Assembly: GCF_003075045.1 (NCBI RefSeq)
Contig: NZ_QCZD01000001.1
Location: forward strand, 868,001 to 932,000
DNA from: Maribacter litoralis
Lineage (GTDB): Bacteria; Bacteroidota; Bacteroidia; Flavobacteriales; Flavobacteriaceae
Direction of reading: 5' to 3'
Length of the DNA stretch: 64,000 nt
Of the stretch, positions 1-7,526 are shown piece after piece; positions within the stretch are counted from its first letter, which is position 1, and each line of letters starts with the position of its first letter. The translations under genes were made by a program, and so were the position numbers. Under the pieces are notes generated by a model, which was not told where the DNA came from, did no database searches, and saw only the letters and a program-made list of their open reading frames with translations.

Positions 1-343
<343 letters not shown>

Positions 344-439
344 TTATTTTTTAAAGATTATCCCAATCAGTTCATCATGTTTTAAACTTTACAGATAAAA
401 ATAGTGGCCGAAATCTTGTTCCCTTTTATCGGTTTGATA

Positions 440-447
440 CAAAAGTA
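440..447 (-). promoter_or_regulatory. Putative -7 element for the aldo/keto reductase
   Basis: On the minus strand this reads TACTTTTG, matching the Bacteroidota -7 consensus TAnnTTTG, about 100 bases before the reductase start. No well-spaced TTTG -33 box was found, so the call rests on one element. Confidence 0.3.
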
Positions 448-571
448 GTGGGTCAAAAACCAAATAGGCTTACCCAAATTACGGTTATACCTACCACTAT
501 TACGGATTTTCCAATAACCGTTTGAATTACTGGTAATCAATGGCTTATCTTTAACAAAAAATTAGAGGTTA

Positions 572-1483
572 ATGAAAAATGTACTGCACATCGACACCGT
601 TGGAGATTACCTTAATTTGAGAAAACAAGAGGTGTTGCACCCTCTAGTGGGTATTGTTGATTTTGAGGACGTAAACAAAGAAGGCTACGAAAACAAAGAC
701 TATGATGCCTTCCATTATAATTGCTATGCTGTTTTCTTGAAGGATGCCAAGGGATGCAAAATGCATTACGGAGGGAAGCCATACGATTATGATGAGGGAA
801 CCCTTGTCTTTATGGCTCCCGGTCAAACCATTGAATTAAGCGGTTTTGACCCTGATTATGTGCCCAAGGGGTATGCAATACTATTCCACCCTGATTTATT
901 GATAGGTATGGAATTGGGGAAAAAATTGCATAGCTATAGTTTTTTCTCCTATTCAAGTAACGAAGCACTCCATCTTTCCAATAAAGAACGAAAAGTGATT
1001 CTAAGTTTGATCGAAAAAATACAGTTTGAGTTGGAACAAAACTTGGACAAGCACAGTAAAAAGTTGATCGTAGCCAACATTGAACTCTTTTTGGATTATT
1101 GCACTCGTTTTTATGATAGACAATTCATTACACGAGAGGTAGAAAATATAGGTTCTTTGGAGAAATTCGATGTTTTGCTGAGCCAGTACTTTTCATCAGA
1201 TAAACCACAAAAGCATGGCACTCCAACTGTGGGTTACTTTGCGGATCGCTTGCACCTTTCGCCCAACTATTTTGGAGATTTGGTGAAAAAGGAAACGGGA
1301 AAATCTGCCCAAGAGTACATCCAGAACAAGCTGATAGAAGTTGCTAAGGAACGCGTATTTGACCCATCAAAATCTTTAAGTGAGATAGCATATGAATTAG
1401 GGTTTAAATATCCACAACATTTCACAAGGCTCTTTAAACAAAGGGTAGGACATTCGCCCAGTGAATTTCGGAATTTGAACTAG
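572..1483 (+). CDS. AraC family transcriptional regulator
   Basis: This 303-residue protein has an N-terminal cupin-like sensor region (roughly residues 45-125, including YDEGTLVFMAPGQ) and a C-terminal double helix-turn-helix (about 205-303). The second helix-turn-helix shows the family signature: SLSEIAYELGFKYPQHFTRL followed by FKQRVGHSPSEFR. AraC proteins of this layout bind a small ligand and regulate nearby genes. The divergent aldo/keto reductase is the likely target, by position only. The upstream region from 341 to 571 would hold both promoters. Confidence 0.9.
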   Translation: MKNVLHIDTVGDYLNLRKQEVLHPLVGIVDFEDVNKEGYENKDYDAFHYNCYAVFLKDAKGCKMHYGGKPYDYDEGTLVFMAPGQTIELSGFDPDYVPKGYAILFHPDLLIGMELGKKLHSYSFFSYSSNEALHLSNKERKVILSLIEKIQFELEQNLDKHSKKLIVANIELFLDYCTRFYDRQFITREVENIGSLEKFDVLLSQYFSSDKPQKHGTPTVGYFADRLHLSPNYFGDLVKKETGKSAQEYIQNKLIEVAKERVFDPSKSLSEIAYELGFKYPQHFTRLFKQRVGHSPSEFRNLN

Positions 1484-1515
1484 AACCGAAACTGTCACTA
1501 AAATAAATTTGTCTT

Positions 1516-1743
1516 TCAAACTCCACAATTTCCTCTGGTGTAGTAGCCTTTTGGTAAACGGATATAATCTATTAATACCTGGTTTTTATATGTCATTACC
1601 AAAGGCATAATGGAAACAAAGTTTTTGAAAACTGTACTATTCAATCCATTGGCATCCCCTACGTTGTTAGTTTCAGCAAATAAATTATTGTCTTCACTAA
1701 ATAGTTCATAAATTTTTACAAGATATCTTTTGCCATTACTCAT
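1516..1743 (-). CDS. Small hypothetical protein (75 aa)
   Basis: I do not recognise this protein. It starts immediately after the stop codon of the DUF1905-type gene (stop 1744-1746, start 1741-1743), so the two are probably co-transcribed and translationally linked. It is soluble-looking, mixed in composition, has one cysteine near the C-terminus (GNCGV) and no membrane segment. The tight coupling is the main reason to accept it as real. It lies on the far side of the integrase from tRNA-Pro and may be cargo of an integrated element. Confidence 0.5.
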   Translation of the reverse strand: MSNGKRYLVKIYELFSEDNNLFAETNNVGDANGLNSTVFKNFVSIMPLVMTYKNQVLIDYIRLPKGYYTRGNCGV

Positions 1744-2211
1744 TTAGTTTTTCCCATTGAGTAATTGGTTGATATGGTGGTTTATTTGTTCAATTTGTTT
1801 TGCCTCTGTTTTATTTGAAGTAATATCATTTATAATTTCATCTTGATCATCTTTACTTAATGATTTGAAAGAGTCCATTAGGCCTGCATCTTCAAAACAT
1901 TTAAGAATTTCCGAATTCTTATTAATTTTATCATGTGTATGTAGATATAGCGTAACTGTAACTTTATCACCACCAGTCTTACCTATTTCGTTTCTGATTT
2001 TTTGGTTTATTGAAATCATTTTGTCCTCTTCTTTCCTTGGTGCCAAATTCATTTCCTTCAACTCGTAATCATCAATCAATCCAGATACTTTTAGCGATCC
2101 CCAAGCTCCATCTATATCGGCTGTATTGGGAATGACAAGATGGTATGTCCAAGCACCGTTTCCACTTTTATAAATTAATTCAAGCTCTTGATTATCGATA
2201 ATTTTCTTCAT
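1744..2211 (-). CDS. DUF1905 / YdeI-OmpD-associated domain protein
   Basis: The protein is about 155 residues. Residues 1-90 resemble DUF1905, a small beta-barrel: AWTYHLVIP, then AWGSLKVSG, ISINQKIRNEIGKTGGDKV and TVTLYL. The C-terminal helical part (DSFKSLSKDDQDEIINDI and following) resembles the YdeI/OmpD-associated domain. This pairing is common in Bacteroidota, but its biochemical role is unknown to me. The longest frame begins at 2247. I prefer the Met at 2211 (MKKIIDNQELEL) because the conserved domain begins there and the extra 12 residues look like leader. Confidence 0.75.
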   Translation of the reverse strand: MKKIIDNQELELIYKSGNGAWTYHLVIPNTADIDGAWGSLKVSGLIDDYELKEMNLAPRKEEDKMISINQKIRNEIGKTGGDKVTVTLYLHTHDKINKNSEILKCFEDAGLMDSFKSLSKDDQDEIINDITSNKTEAKQIEQINHHINQLLNGKN

Positions 2212-2370
2212 TTTTTTATTTCTACATTTAAGTATTACGAGTAACAATTGACTATACTTTCCAATTTACAGTATTTTATTTTGTTGATAATTTAATTTAT
2301 AGATACTCTCGTTTTAAATGACAAAGTACTATTTCATTAGTATTGAAGATAATCTTTAATAAGATTCTTT

Positions 2371-2405
2371 CAATAAAAAAGACCAAGCTGAATCAGCCTG
2401 GTCTT
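2371..2405 (-). terminator. Rho-independent terminator after the integrase
   Basis: A 12-bp stem with one mismatch (arms at 2379-2390 and 2394-2405, three-base loop) is followed on the minus strand by TTTTTTATTG. It sits 50 bases after the integrase stop. Confidence 0.8.
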
Positions 2406-2454
2406 GTAATATGAAGTTTAAGCTACAACCTTCAATATGTTAATCCAATGCTCT

Positions 2455-3717
2455 TCAACTTGAGGTGGTTGTTTTGGAAAGTGGTTTATTCTCATTATGA
2501 TTAAATCGTGTCCTTAATCGCTGCATGTCATCACTTACTTTGCGTTCAATAACCTTGGCATAAATCTGAGTTGTCGCTATTCTAGAATGACCTAATAATT
2601 TCGAGACTGTCTCAATGGGTATACCATTACTCAGCGTTACCGTTGTTGCAAAAGTATGTCGAGCGATATGAAATGTCAGGTTCTTCCGAATACCACATAC
2701 ATCGGCAATTTCCTTTAAATATGAGTTTAGTTTTTGGTTCGACATTTTAGGGAAGATAGTTCCTTGAGATATCGATTTCTTATTGCTTTTATATTTTTCA
2801 ACGATTTCAAGTGCTTTTGGTAATAATGGAACTCGAATAGGCTTCGTGGTCTTTTCTCGACGATAATAAATCCAAAGTTCGCCATCTATTCCAATACATA
2901 GGTTTTCTCCGGTCAGGTTGATTACATCGATATAACTCAAACTCGTATAGCAACTAAAAACAAACAAATCTTTTACCAACTGAAGTCTAGTTGTGGCAAA
3001 GGACTTTTCTTCTATTGCTTGAAGTTCGTCAAGTCTTAAAAAGCCTCTTTCCGTTTTAATATATTTTGATTCGAAGTTGATAAAGGGATCACGTTGTATC
3101 CATCCCAATTTTAGAGAAAGGTTGATTAATTTTCTGAAACGTGCTATATGTTTCATCACAGTATTGTTACCCATTCTCTGTTGATGGTCTTCAGGTACGT
3201 AAGACCTTAGAAATTTTTCAAATTTTATGATAAAGTCATAGTCGAGTTCACTCAAGTACATATCCGAGGACTTATAAGTTTTTAGTAGGAATTTGGAAAC
3301 ATATTTTTGTGTGGTGAAATAATTTTTTTGGGTTCCCCATTTTAACTTGCCCCTCATGTCCTCGTTATGGTAAGCAATAATATCCGTAACCGAACGATGG
3401 GCATCATCTACCCGAAGGAATCTTGCCTTAACTGCCTGTGCGGTAATTAGCTTATTTTCAGTCTTTAAATCTCGGTAGCACTGAAATAAGTGATTATAGG
3501 TCTCGTCCAAATAGCTGTTAAGTATTCTCGATTTTTGGCTAGTCCCTTTAGCTCGGTTTTTATGCACATCCCAGCCCGATATTAAAATTTTCCGTTTTAA
3601 ACTAATGACTGCCCGTTTACCATTTACGGTAATTCTAGCATAAAGTGAGGCCTGATTGTTTTTGACTCTGGAAAAATCTACCCAGAAGAGAATACTGAAT
3701 GTTGAAGATGTCTTCAT
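2455..3717 (-). CDS. Tyrosine recombinase/integrase, IntDOT-like
   Basis: This 420-residue site-specific recombinase has the Bacteroidota layout: an N-terminal arm-binding domain (about 1-90), a SAM-like core-binding domain (about 105-205) and a catalytic domain (about 225-400). The catalytic set includes His350 and Arg353 in HIARHTF, His377 in LLGHSRI and nucleophile Tyr386 in TTQIYAKV. The position usually held by the first catalytic Arg is Ser261 (SLSYIDV), a substitution known from the CTnDOT integrase. The gene points away from tRNA-Pro, the usual target of such enzymes, and has its own terminator. It is probably the recombinase of an integrative element or a remnant of one. Confidence 0.93.
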   Translation of the reverse strand: MKTSSTFSILFWVDFSRVKNNQASLYARITVNGKRAVISLKRKILISGWDVHKNRAKGTSQKSRILNSYLDETYNHLFQCYRDLKTENKLITAQAVKARFLRVDDAHRSVTDIIAYHNEDMRGKLKWGTQKNYFTTQKYVSKFLLKTYKSSDMYLSELDYDFIIKFEKFLRSYVPEDHQQRMGNNTVMKHIARFRKLINLSLKLGWIQRDPFINFESKYIKTERGFLRLDELQAIEEKSFATTRLQLVKDLFVFSCYTSLSYIDVINLTGENLCIGIDGELWIYYRREKTTKPIRVPLLPKALEIVEKYKSNKKSISQGTIFPKMSNQKLNSYLKEIADVCGIRKNLTFHIARHTFATTVTLSNGIPIETVSKLLGHSRIATTQIYAKVIERKVSDDMQRLRTRFNHNENKPLSKTTTSS

Positions 3718-3791
3718 GATTTCGTCTTTTAATTAACATTTATTTTGTTATCAGACGAAAGTCAAATCACTTATAAAGATACATTTATTTA

Positions 3792-3864
3792 GTCAACGCA
3801 TTTGGCTTTTTAACAAATAGGTCAACACTTTTACAGTTTTAAATTTGTTGACCGATTTGTTGAC
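3792..3864. repeat. GTCAAC/GTTGAC repeat cluster between integrase and tRNA-Pro
   Basis: The hexamer GTCAAC occurs at 3792-3797 and 3821-3826, and its complement GTTGAC at 3847-3852 and 3859-3864. The 15-mers at 3812-3826 and 3847-3861 are inverted copies with one mismatch. ATTTGTTGAC is repeated directly with a 12-bp period (3843-3852, 3855-3864). Lying between the integrase start and tRNA-Pro, they may be integrase arm-type sites or operators of the integrase promoter. Confidence 0.5.
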
Positions 3865-3909
3865 ATTTCTATTAGGATTAAATGATATGTTTTGATATCC
3901 CTATAAACG

Positions 3910-3944
3910 AAAAAACCTGATAATCATACGATTAACAGGTTTTT
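3910..3944. terminator. Terminator downstream of tRNA-Pro
   Basis: A 9-bp perfect stem (arms 3911-3919 and 3936-3944, AAAAACCTG/CAGGTTTTT) has its own A and T tracts, so it could work on both strands. It lies 25 bases past the tRNA 3' end. Confidence 0.65.
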
Positions 3945-3968
3945 GCTATAGATTGATACTATAATTTG

Positions 3969-4042
3969 TCGGGATGACAGGATTTGAACCTGCGACCACT
4001 CGACCCCCAGCCGAGTGCGCTACCGGACTGCGCTACATCCCG
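3969..4042 (-). tRNA. tRNA-Pro (anticodon GGG)
   Basis: A 74-nt cloverleaf folds on the minus strand. The acceptor arms are CGGGATG and CATCCCG, the D-arm is GCGC/GCGC, the anticodon arm is CTCGG/TCGAG with loop CTGGGGG, and the T-arm is GCAGG/CCTGT with loop TTCAAAT. The anticodon GGG lies at 4006-4008. The discriminator is A and no CCA is encoded. It lies just beyond the integrase start, so its 3' end is a plausible attachment site. Confidence 0.95.
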
Positions 4043-4111
4043 TAAAATTCGATTGCAAAAATAAAGAAGTTCTATAGATTAGAATCTATCTTTTCTGAAA
4101 ATTTAAAATAG

Positions 4112-5023
4112 TTATCGCAACGATTCTATCCAATCGATCATTTGCTTTCCCCAATCTTTTAAATGTTCATCATGTAAACCCAATCCGAATCCGTGACCTC
4201 CCTTTGGGTATATATGCATTGTTGCAGAAACACCTTTATCTTTAACCGCTTTGTAAAATAACAAACTATTTTCTACAGGAACCGCGGCATCATCGGTTGC
4301 ATGAAGCAAAAAGGTTGGCGGAGTTTGATCTGAAACGTGTTTTTCATTTGAAAAATAATCAGATAGTTCACTAGATTCTTCTTCTCCTATTAAATTAATT
4401 TTAGAGCCACTATGTGTATTGGGACCAAATGAGATGACAGGATACGCCAATGCCATAAAATCTGGGCGTGCACTTTCTTTGTCTATACCATCTATTGGTT
4501 GATAAACCTCATCATTAAAATGTGTTCCCAATGTAGATGCTAAATGCCCACCAGCAGAAAACCCGATAATTCCTATTTTATTAGACTGTATATTAAACTC
4601 TTCTACTTTACTACGAACTAACCGAATAGCCCTTTGAGCATCAATAAGCGGCACATATTTCTTATCTGTTTGAGAAACGTTTGATGGTAAGCGATACTTA
4701 ACTACTATACCAGCAATGCCCTTACCATTCAAGAATTTTGCAATATCCGTACCTTCCCAATCGTATGCCAATATTCCGTATCCTCCTCCTGGAAAAATTA
4801 AAACAGCCTCACCGGTAGCGTCTCGTTTTGATGGAAGATATACCTCTATAGTGGGGACTTGTACCTTACTTATTCGTAAAATTTCCTTTTGTTCATGTAT
4901 TTCTTTTTCTGAACTTTTAACGTGATTAGGAATATTACCCGTTGGCCACAACGGTAAAATAGTATCTTGAGCAAGAATACCGTTTACCATTAGCAACAAT
5001 AACAACAATAGTTTCGTTTTCAT
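4112..5023 (-). CDS. Secreted alpha/beta-hydrolase esterase
   Basis: This 303-residue protein has a signal peptide (residues 1-18, ending ILAQ) and an alpha/beta-hydrolase fold. The oxyanion motif is FPGGGYG (about 77-83). The nucleophile elbow GFSAGG places Ser156, followed by an Asp in ATDDAAVP and a His in GGHGFGLG near the C-terminus. It resembles Bacteroidota acetyl- or feruloyl-type sugar esterases (prolyl-oligopeptidase-like, often called endo-xylanase-B-like), which strip esters from polysaccharides in the periplasm. It follows the VanX-type gene by 15 bases and is probably co-transcribed with it. The substrate is not determined. Confidence 0.85.
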   Translation of the reverse strand: MKTKLLLLLLLMVNGILAQDTILPLWPTGNIPNHVKSSEKEIHEQKEILRISKVQVPTIEVYLPSKRDATGEAVLIFPGGGYGILAYDWEGTDIAKFLNGKGIAGIVVKYRLPSNVSQTDKKYVPLIDAQRAIRLVRSKVEEFNIQSNKIGIIGFSAGGHLASTLGTHFNDEVYQPIDGIDKESARPDFMALAYPVISFGPNTHSGSKINLIGEEESSELSDYFSNEKHVSDQTPPTFLLHATDDAAVPVENSLLFYKAVKDKGVSATMHIYPKGGHGFGLGLHDEHLKDWGKQMIDWIESLR

Positions 5024-5038
5024 AATAGTTATTTTATC

Positions 5039-5779
5039 CTATTCACAATTCCATTTAAAATTTGCTATAGGGTCATTAGAAGCTCCTTGTAAATTATAAT
5101 GCCACCACTCCGTTCGGGTAGACCAAAAACCAAACTTTTCCATAGTTTCCTTTAATAGCTTTCTATTATCTAGAATTTCTTGAGGAAGGTCAAAATTATC
5201 GTGATATGCGCGCTTACCAAAGAAATCAAAATCCGTTGGCATTTTAACCTCTTCTCCTTCTAATGTTACCAAAGTTATATCTACGGCACCACCTTTGTTA
5301 TGGATAGATCCTTTTACAGGGTTTGCCACGTATTGCGAATTAGGGACTATTTTCCACATTTTATACTGAACAGAATTGGGTCTATAGCAATCATAGAATT
5401 TTATTTTAACGCCATGTTTTTTAAATTCTTCGTTTGCCTTTAATAATGCCTTGACAGTTTTAGCCCTGGTATAACATTCACCACATTCATACACTTGCTC
5501 TTTCAAAAAATTATTATCGGTAGCGTATCTCAAATCATACGCAAAGCCATCACTATAGTCTGCTAAACGAACAAATGTAGTATCTGCAATACCTTCCAGA
5601 CTTTTAAATTGAGGTTTCACCACTTTTGCAATTCTAACCGAATCAGCTACTATTTTTTCTATGGGCTCTTCTTCTTTAGCAGTCTCTTTTTTTGAGGCTT
5701 CAGTTTTACAGCTAAGAAAAATCATCATATTTAAAAATAAAACTATAATAGTTTTCATGGTAAAAAACAGCTTTTTCAT
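5039..5779 (-). CDS. VanX-type D-Ala-D-Ala dipeptidase, lipoprotein
   Basis: This M15D metallopeptidase has 246 residues. Zinc ligands are visible as His160 and Asp167 in SIHNKGGAVDIT and His227 in EWWH, with Glu224 as catalytic base and Arg133 in CYRPNS. The N-terminus is a lipoprotein signal with Cys24 (IFLSC) followed by a charged linker, so the enzyme is probably membrane-anchored. A start at Met8 would give an equally good signal. The family hydrolyses D-Ala-D-Ala. Without vanH or vanA nearby, peptidoglycan turnover is a likelier role than glycopeptide resistance. Confidence 0.9.
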   Translation of the reverse strand: MKKLFFTMKTIIVLFLNMMIFLSCKTEASKKETAKEEEPIEKIVADSVRIAKVVKPQFKSLEGIADTTFVRLADYSDGFAYDLRYATDNNFLKEQVYECGECYTRAKTVKALLKANEEFKKHGVKIKFYDCYRPNSVQYKMWKIVPNSQYVANPVKGSIHNKGGAVDITLVTLEGEEVKMPTDFDFFGKRAYHDNFDLPQEILDNRKLLKETMEKFGFWSTRTEWWHYNLQGASNDPIANFKWNCE

Positions 5780-5904
5780 TAGTTATAATTTATGTGTACG
5801 AACCTAAGATTCATATAAACCTTTGGTGCTCTTTAAAGTAAAAATAACATTCTAAATATTTATAATAAACATTTACGTGAGAAACCCCAACATTTAAAAA
5901 TCTT

Positions 5905-5945
5905 GAAATAAAAAACCTTCCATTTAATTAAAAATAGAAGGTTTT
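5905..5945 (-). terminator. Terminator of the GMC/isomerase operon
   Basis: The arms AAAACCTTC (5912-5920) and GAAGGTTTT (5937-5945) form a 9-bp stem, followed on the minus strand by a T-rich tract. It lies 20 bases past the isomerase-like gene's stop. Confidence 0.75.
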
Positions 5946-5966
5946 GCATTCAAGTTGGTAGTTGGT

Positions 5967-6788
5967 TTACTTTAAACTTTTTAAATACTCTAAACTTTTT
6001 GGTACTTGAGTAACAACGTTAGAAGATTCATCTTCTATAAACATATATTCAATACCTAATTTTTTAGCTTCGGCAACTACACCTGCAATATCAATTTGCC
6101 CAGTGCCTAAAACTACATTTGTATCATCTTCTTCGTGACCGGTATTATTACCTTCAATACTTTTTTCCATATCCTTTAAATGTAGCAATGTAAATTTCTT
6201 CGGGTATTTTTTCATCAATTCCAATGGATCGGCACCTCCATGTTGAGCCCAAAAAACATCTAGTTCAAATGTAAAATCTGTTGCGTGCCGTACCATGTAA
6301 TCGAATAAAGTACCTTTCTTGTAAGGTCTAAATTCGTAACCATGCGGATGATATGCCAATACCAAGCCGTGTTTCTTTAAAATTTTCCCTGCTTTGTTAA
6401 ATACCTCGGTGGCATGCTTGGTTTCTTGCAACTCCCAAGTATTGCCCTCATGAGGTACCCAGGCACACATTACATATTTAGCACCAAAGTCTTTTGCATT
6501 TTTAATGACTTTTTCAACATCATTTTCCAAGTCACCAAACTCGGCACCAACGCTTACCATATCCAAATCATTTTCAGACAATAAAGCTTTAAAATCTTCT
6601 AATGACATATCATAGGTTCCGCCTCCTTCAATTTTGGTGATGCCCCATTCATTGATCAAGCCTAATGTATTGGATACATCCATCTTAAATTGATTTCTAA
6701 GACTATACAGTTGTAAACCTACTTCTTGGGCCTGTGCTAAAAAACCACTACCCAATAGGATAGTGGCAATCATTAATTTTTTAATCAT
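5967..6788 (-). CDS. Sugar phosphate isomerase/epimerase-like TIM-barrel protein, exported
   Basis: This 273-residue protein has a clear signal peptide (about 1-20, ending FLAQAQ), then an AP-endonuclease-2/xylose-isomerase-like TIM barrel. Segments with likely metal ligands include LAYHPHGYEF, FELDVFW, LLHLKDM and a final EYMFIEDES. It is the last gene of an operon with a GMC dehydrogenase and its small subunit (11-base gap). In Bacteroidota such exported TIM barrels accompany sugar-oxidising systems and may isomerise or cleave keto-sugar products. The exact reaction is not known from the sequence. Confidence 0.8.
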   Translation of the reverse strand: MIKKLMIATILLGSGFLAQAQEVGLQLYSLRNQFKMDVSNTLGLINEWGITKIEGGGTYDMSLEDFKALLSENDLDMVSVGAEFGDLENDVEKVIKNAKDFGAKYVMCAWVPHEGNTWELQETKHATEVFNKAGKILKKHGLVLAYHPHGYEFRPYKKGTLFDYMVRHATDFTFELDVFWAQHGGADPLELMKKYPKKFTLLHLKDMEKSIEGNNTGHEEDDTNVVLGTGQIDIAGVVAEAKKLGIEYMFIEDESSNVVTQVPKSLEYLKSLK

Positions 6789-6799
6789 CGTTTTAAATT

Positions 6800-7525
6800 C
6801 TAAGTAAGTAAATTTCCTTCATCATCCCATTCGGCAATGACGTTTCTTTTACTTTGGTCCACACATTTTGCAATCCATTCTGGATCATAGGCAACACCGT
6901 GTTGATCTAAAACGTCTTGCGGTACTCCGTCCCACACATTTGGTGTATTACCTTTATATCCTAAATCAGCAATTCCTACTTTAGATGTATAATAACCGGT
7001 GACCGTTAAACCACGCATGGTATAGAAAAATTGAATTTCCAATGGTTGTTCGCTCAATGGCTTTTCTGTATCATGCCAACAGATTTCATCACAAATCTGT
7101 TTTTTTTGTTCCAAAGTGGCCGACTTAAATTCCGTTCCAAATTCGGTATTACTTTTATGGTCTAACCACATTAGGCCACCTAATAAAATAGGACCCATTT
7201 CCGGTATATCCTTTCCCATAAATTCAACCAGCTCAGGCACCTCTGCCTCTATTGGTCCTCCATGTGGCTCTTTCGGGGGCAAAATAACCACACTTAAAGC
7301 AGCAATTGTTTCCATTTCATGCTCGTTAAATAATTGCTCGGCATTCAACTTTTCTATACGCTCTAATTCTGCCGGCGTTCTACCAAAGTACTTTTCACTA
7401 GTAGTGGCAATAGTTTCATCTATAGTTTCTCCACTTTCAGTCTTGCATGAATTGAAAACCAGACCGGTACCGGCTGCGGCACCTCCAAGTATTATAGTTT
7501 GTAAACTCTTTCTTCTATCCATCAT
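6800..7525 (-). CDS. Gluconate 2-dehydrogenase subunit 3 family protein
   Basis: This 241-residue protein starts MMDRRKSLQTIILGG, with a twin-arginine-like pair followed by a hydrophobic stretch and a lipobox-like FNSC. The body matches the small-subunit family of GMC dehydrogenases (TLEQKKQICDEICW, QFFYTMRGLTVTGYYTS and GNTPNVWDGVP). These subunits help folding or export of the FAD subunit, which itself lacks a signal peptide. Its start lies one base after the GMC gene's stop, so the two are translationally coupled. A Tat signal carrying both subunits across the membrane is a reasonable inference. Confidence 0.85.
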   Translation of the reverse strand: MMDRRKSLQTIILGGAAAGTGLVFNSCKTESGETIDETIATTSEKYFGRTPAELERIEKLNAEQLFNEHEMETIAALSVVILPPKEPHGGPIEAEVPELVEFMGKDIPEMGPILLGGLMWLDHKSNTEFGTEFKSATLEQKKQICDEICWHDTEKPLSEQPLEIQFFYTMRGLTVTGYYTSKVGIADLGYKGNTPNVWDGVPQDVLDQHGVAYDPEWIAKCVDQSKRNVIAEWDDEGNLLT

Positions 7526-7526
7526 A

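Noticed and set aside
5039-5779. Vancomycin-resistance locus
   Set aside because: VanX-type dipeptidase alone, without vanH, vanA, vanR or vanS, is not evidence of resistance.
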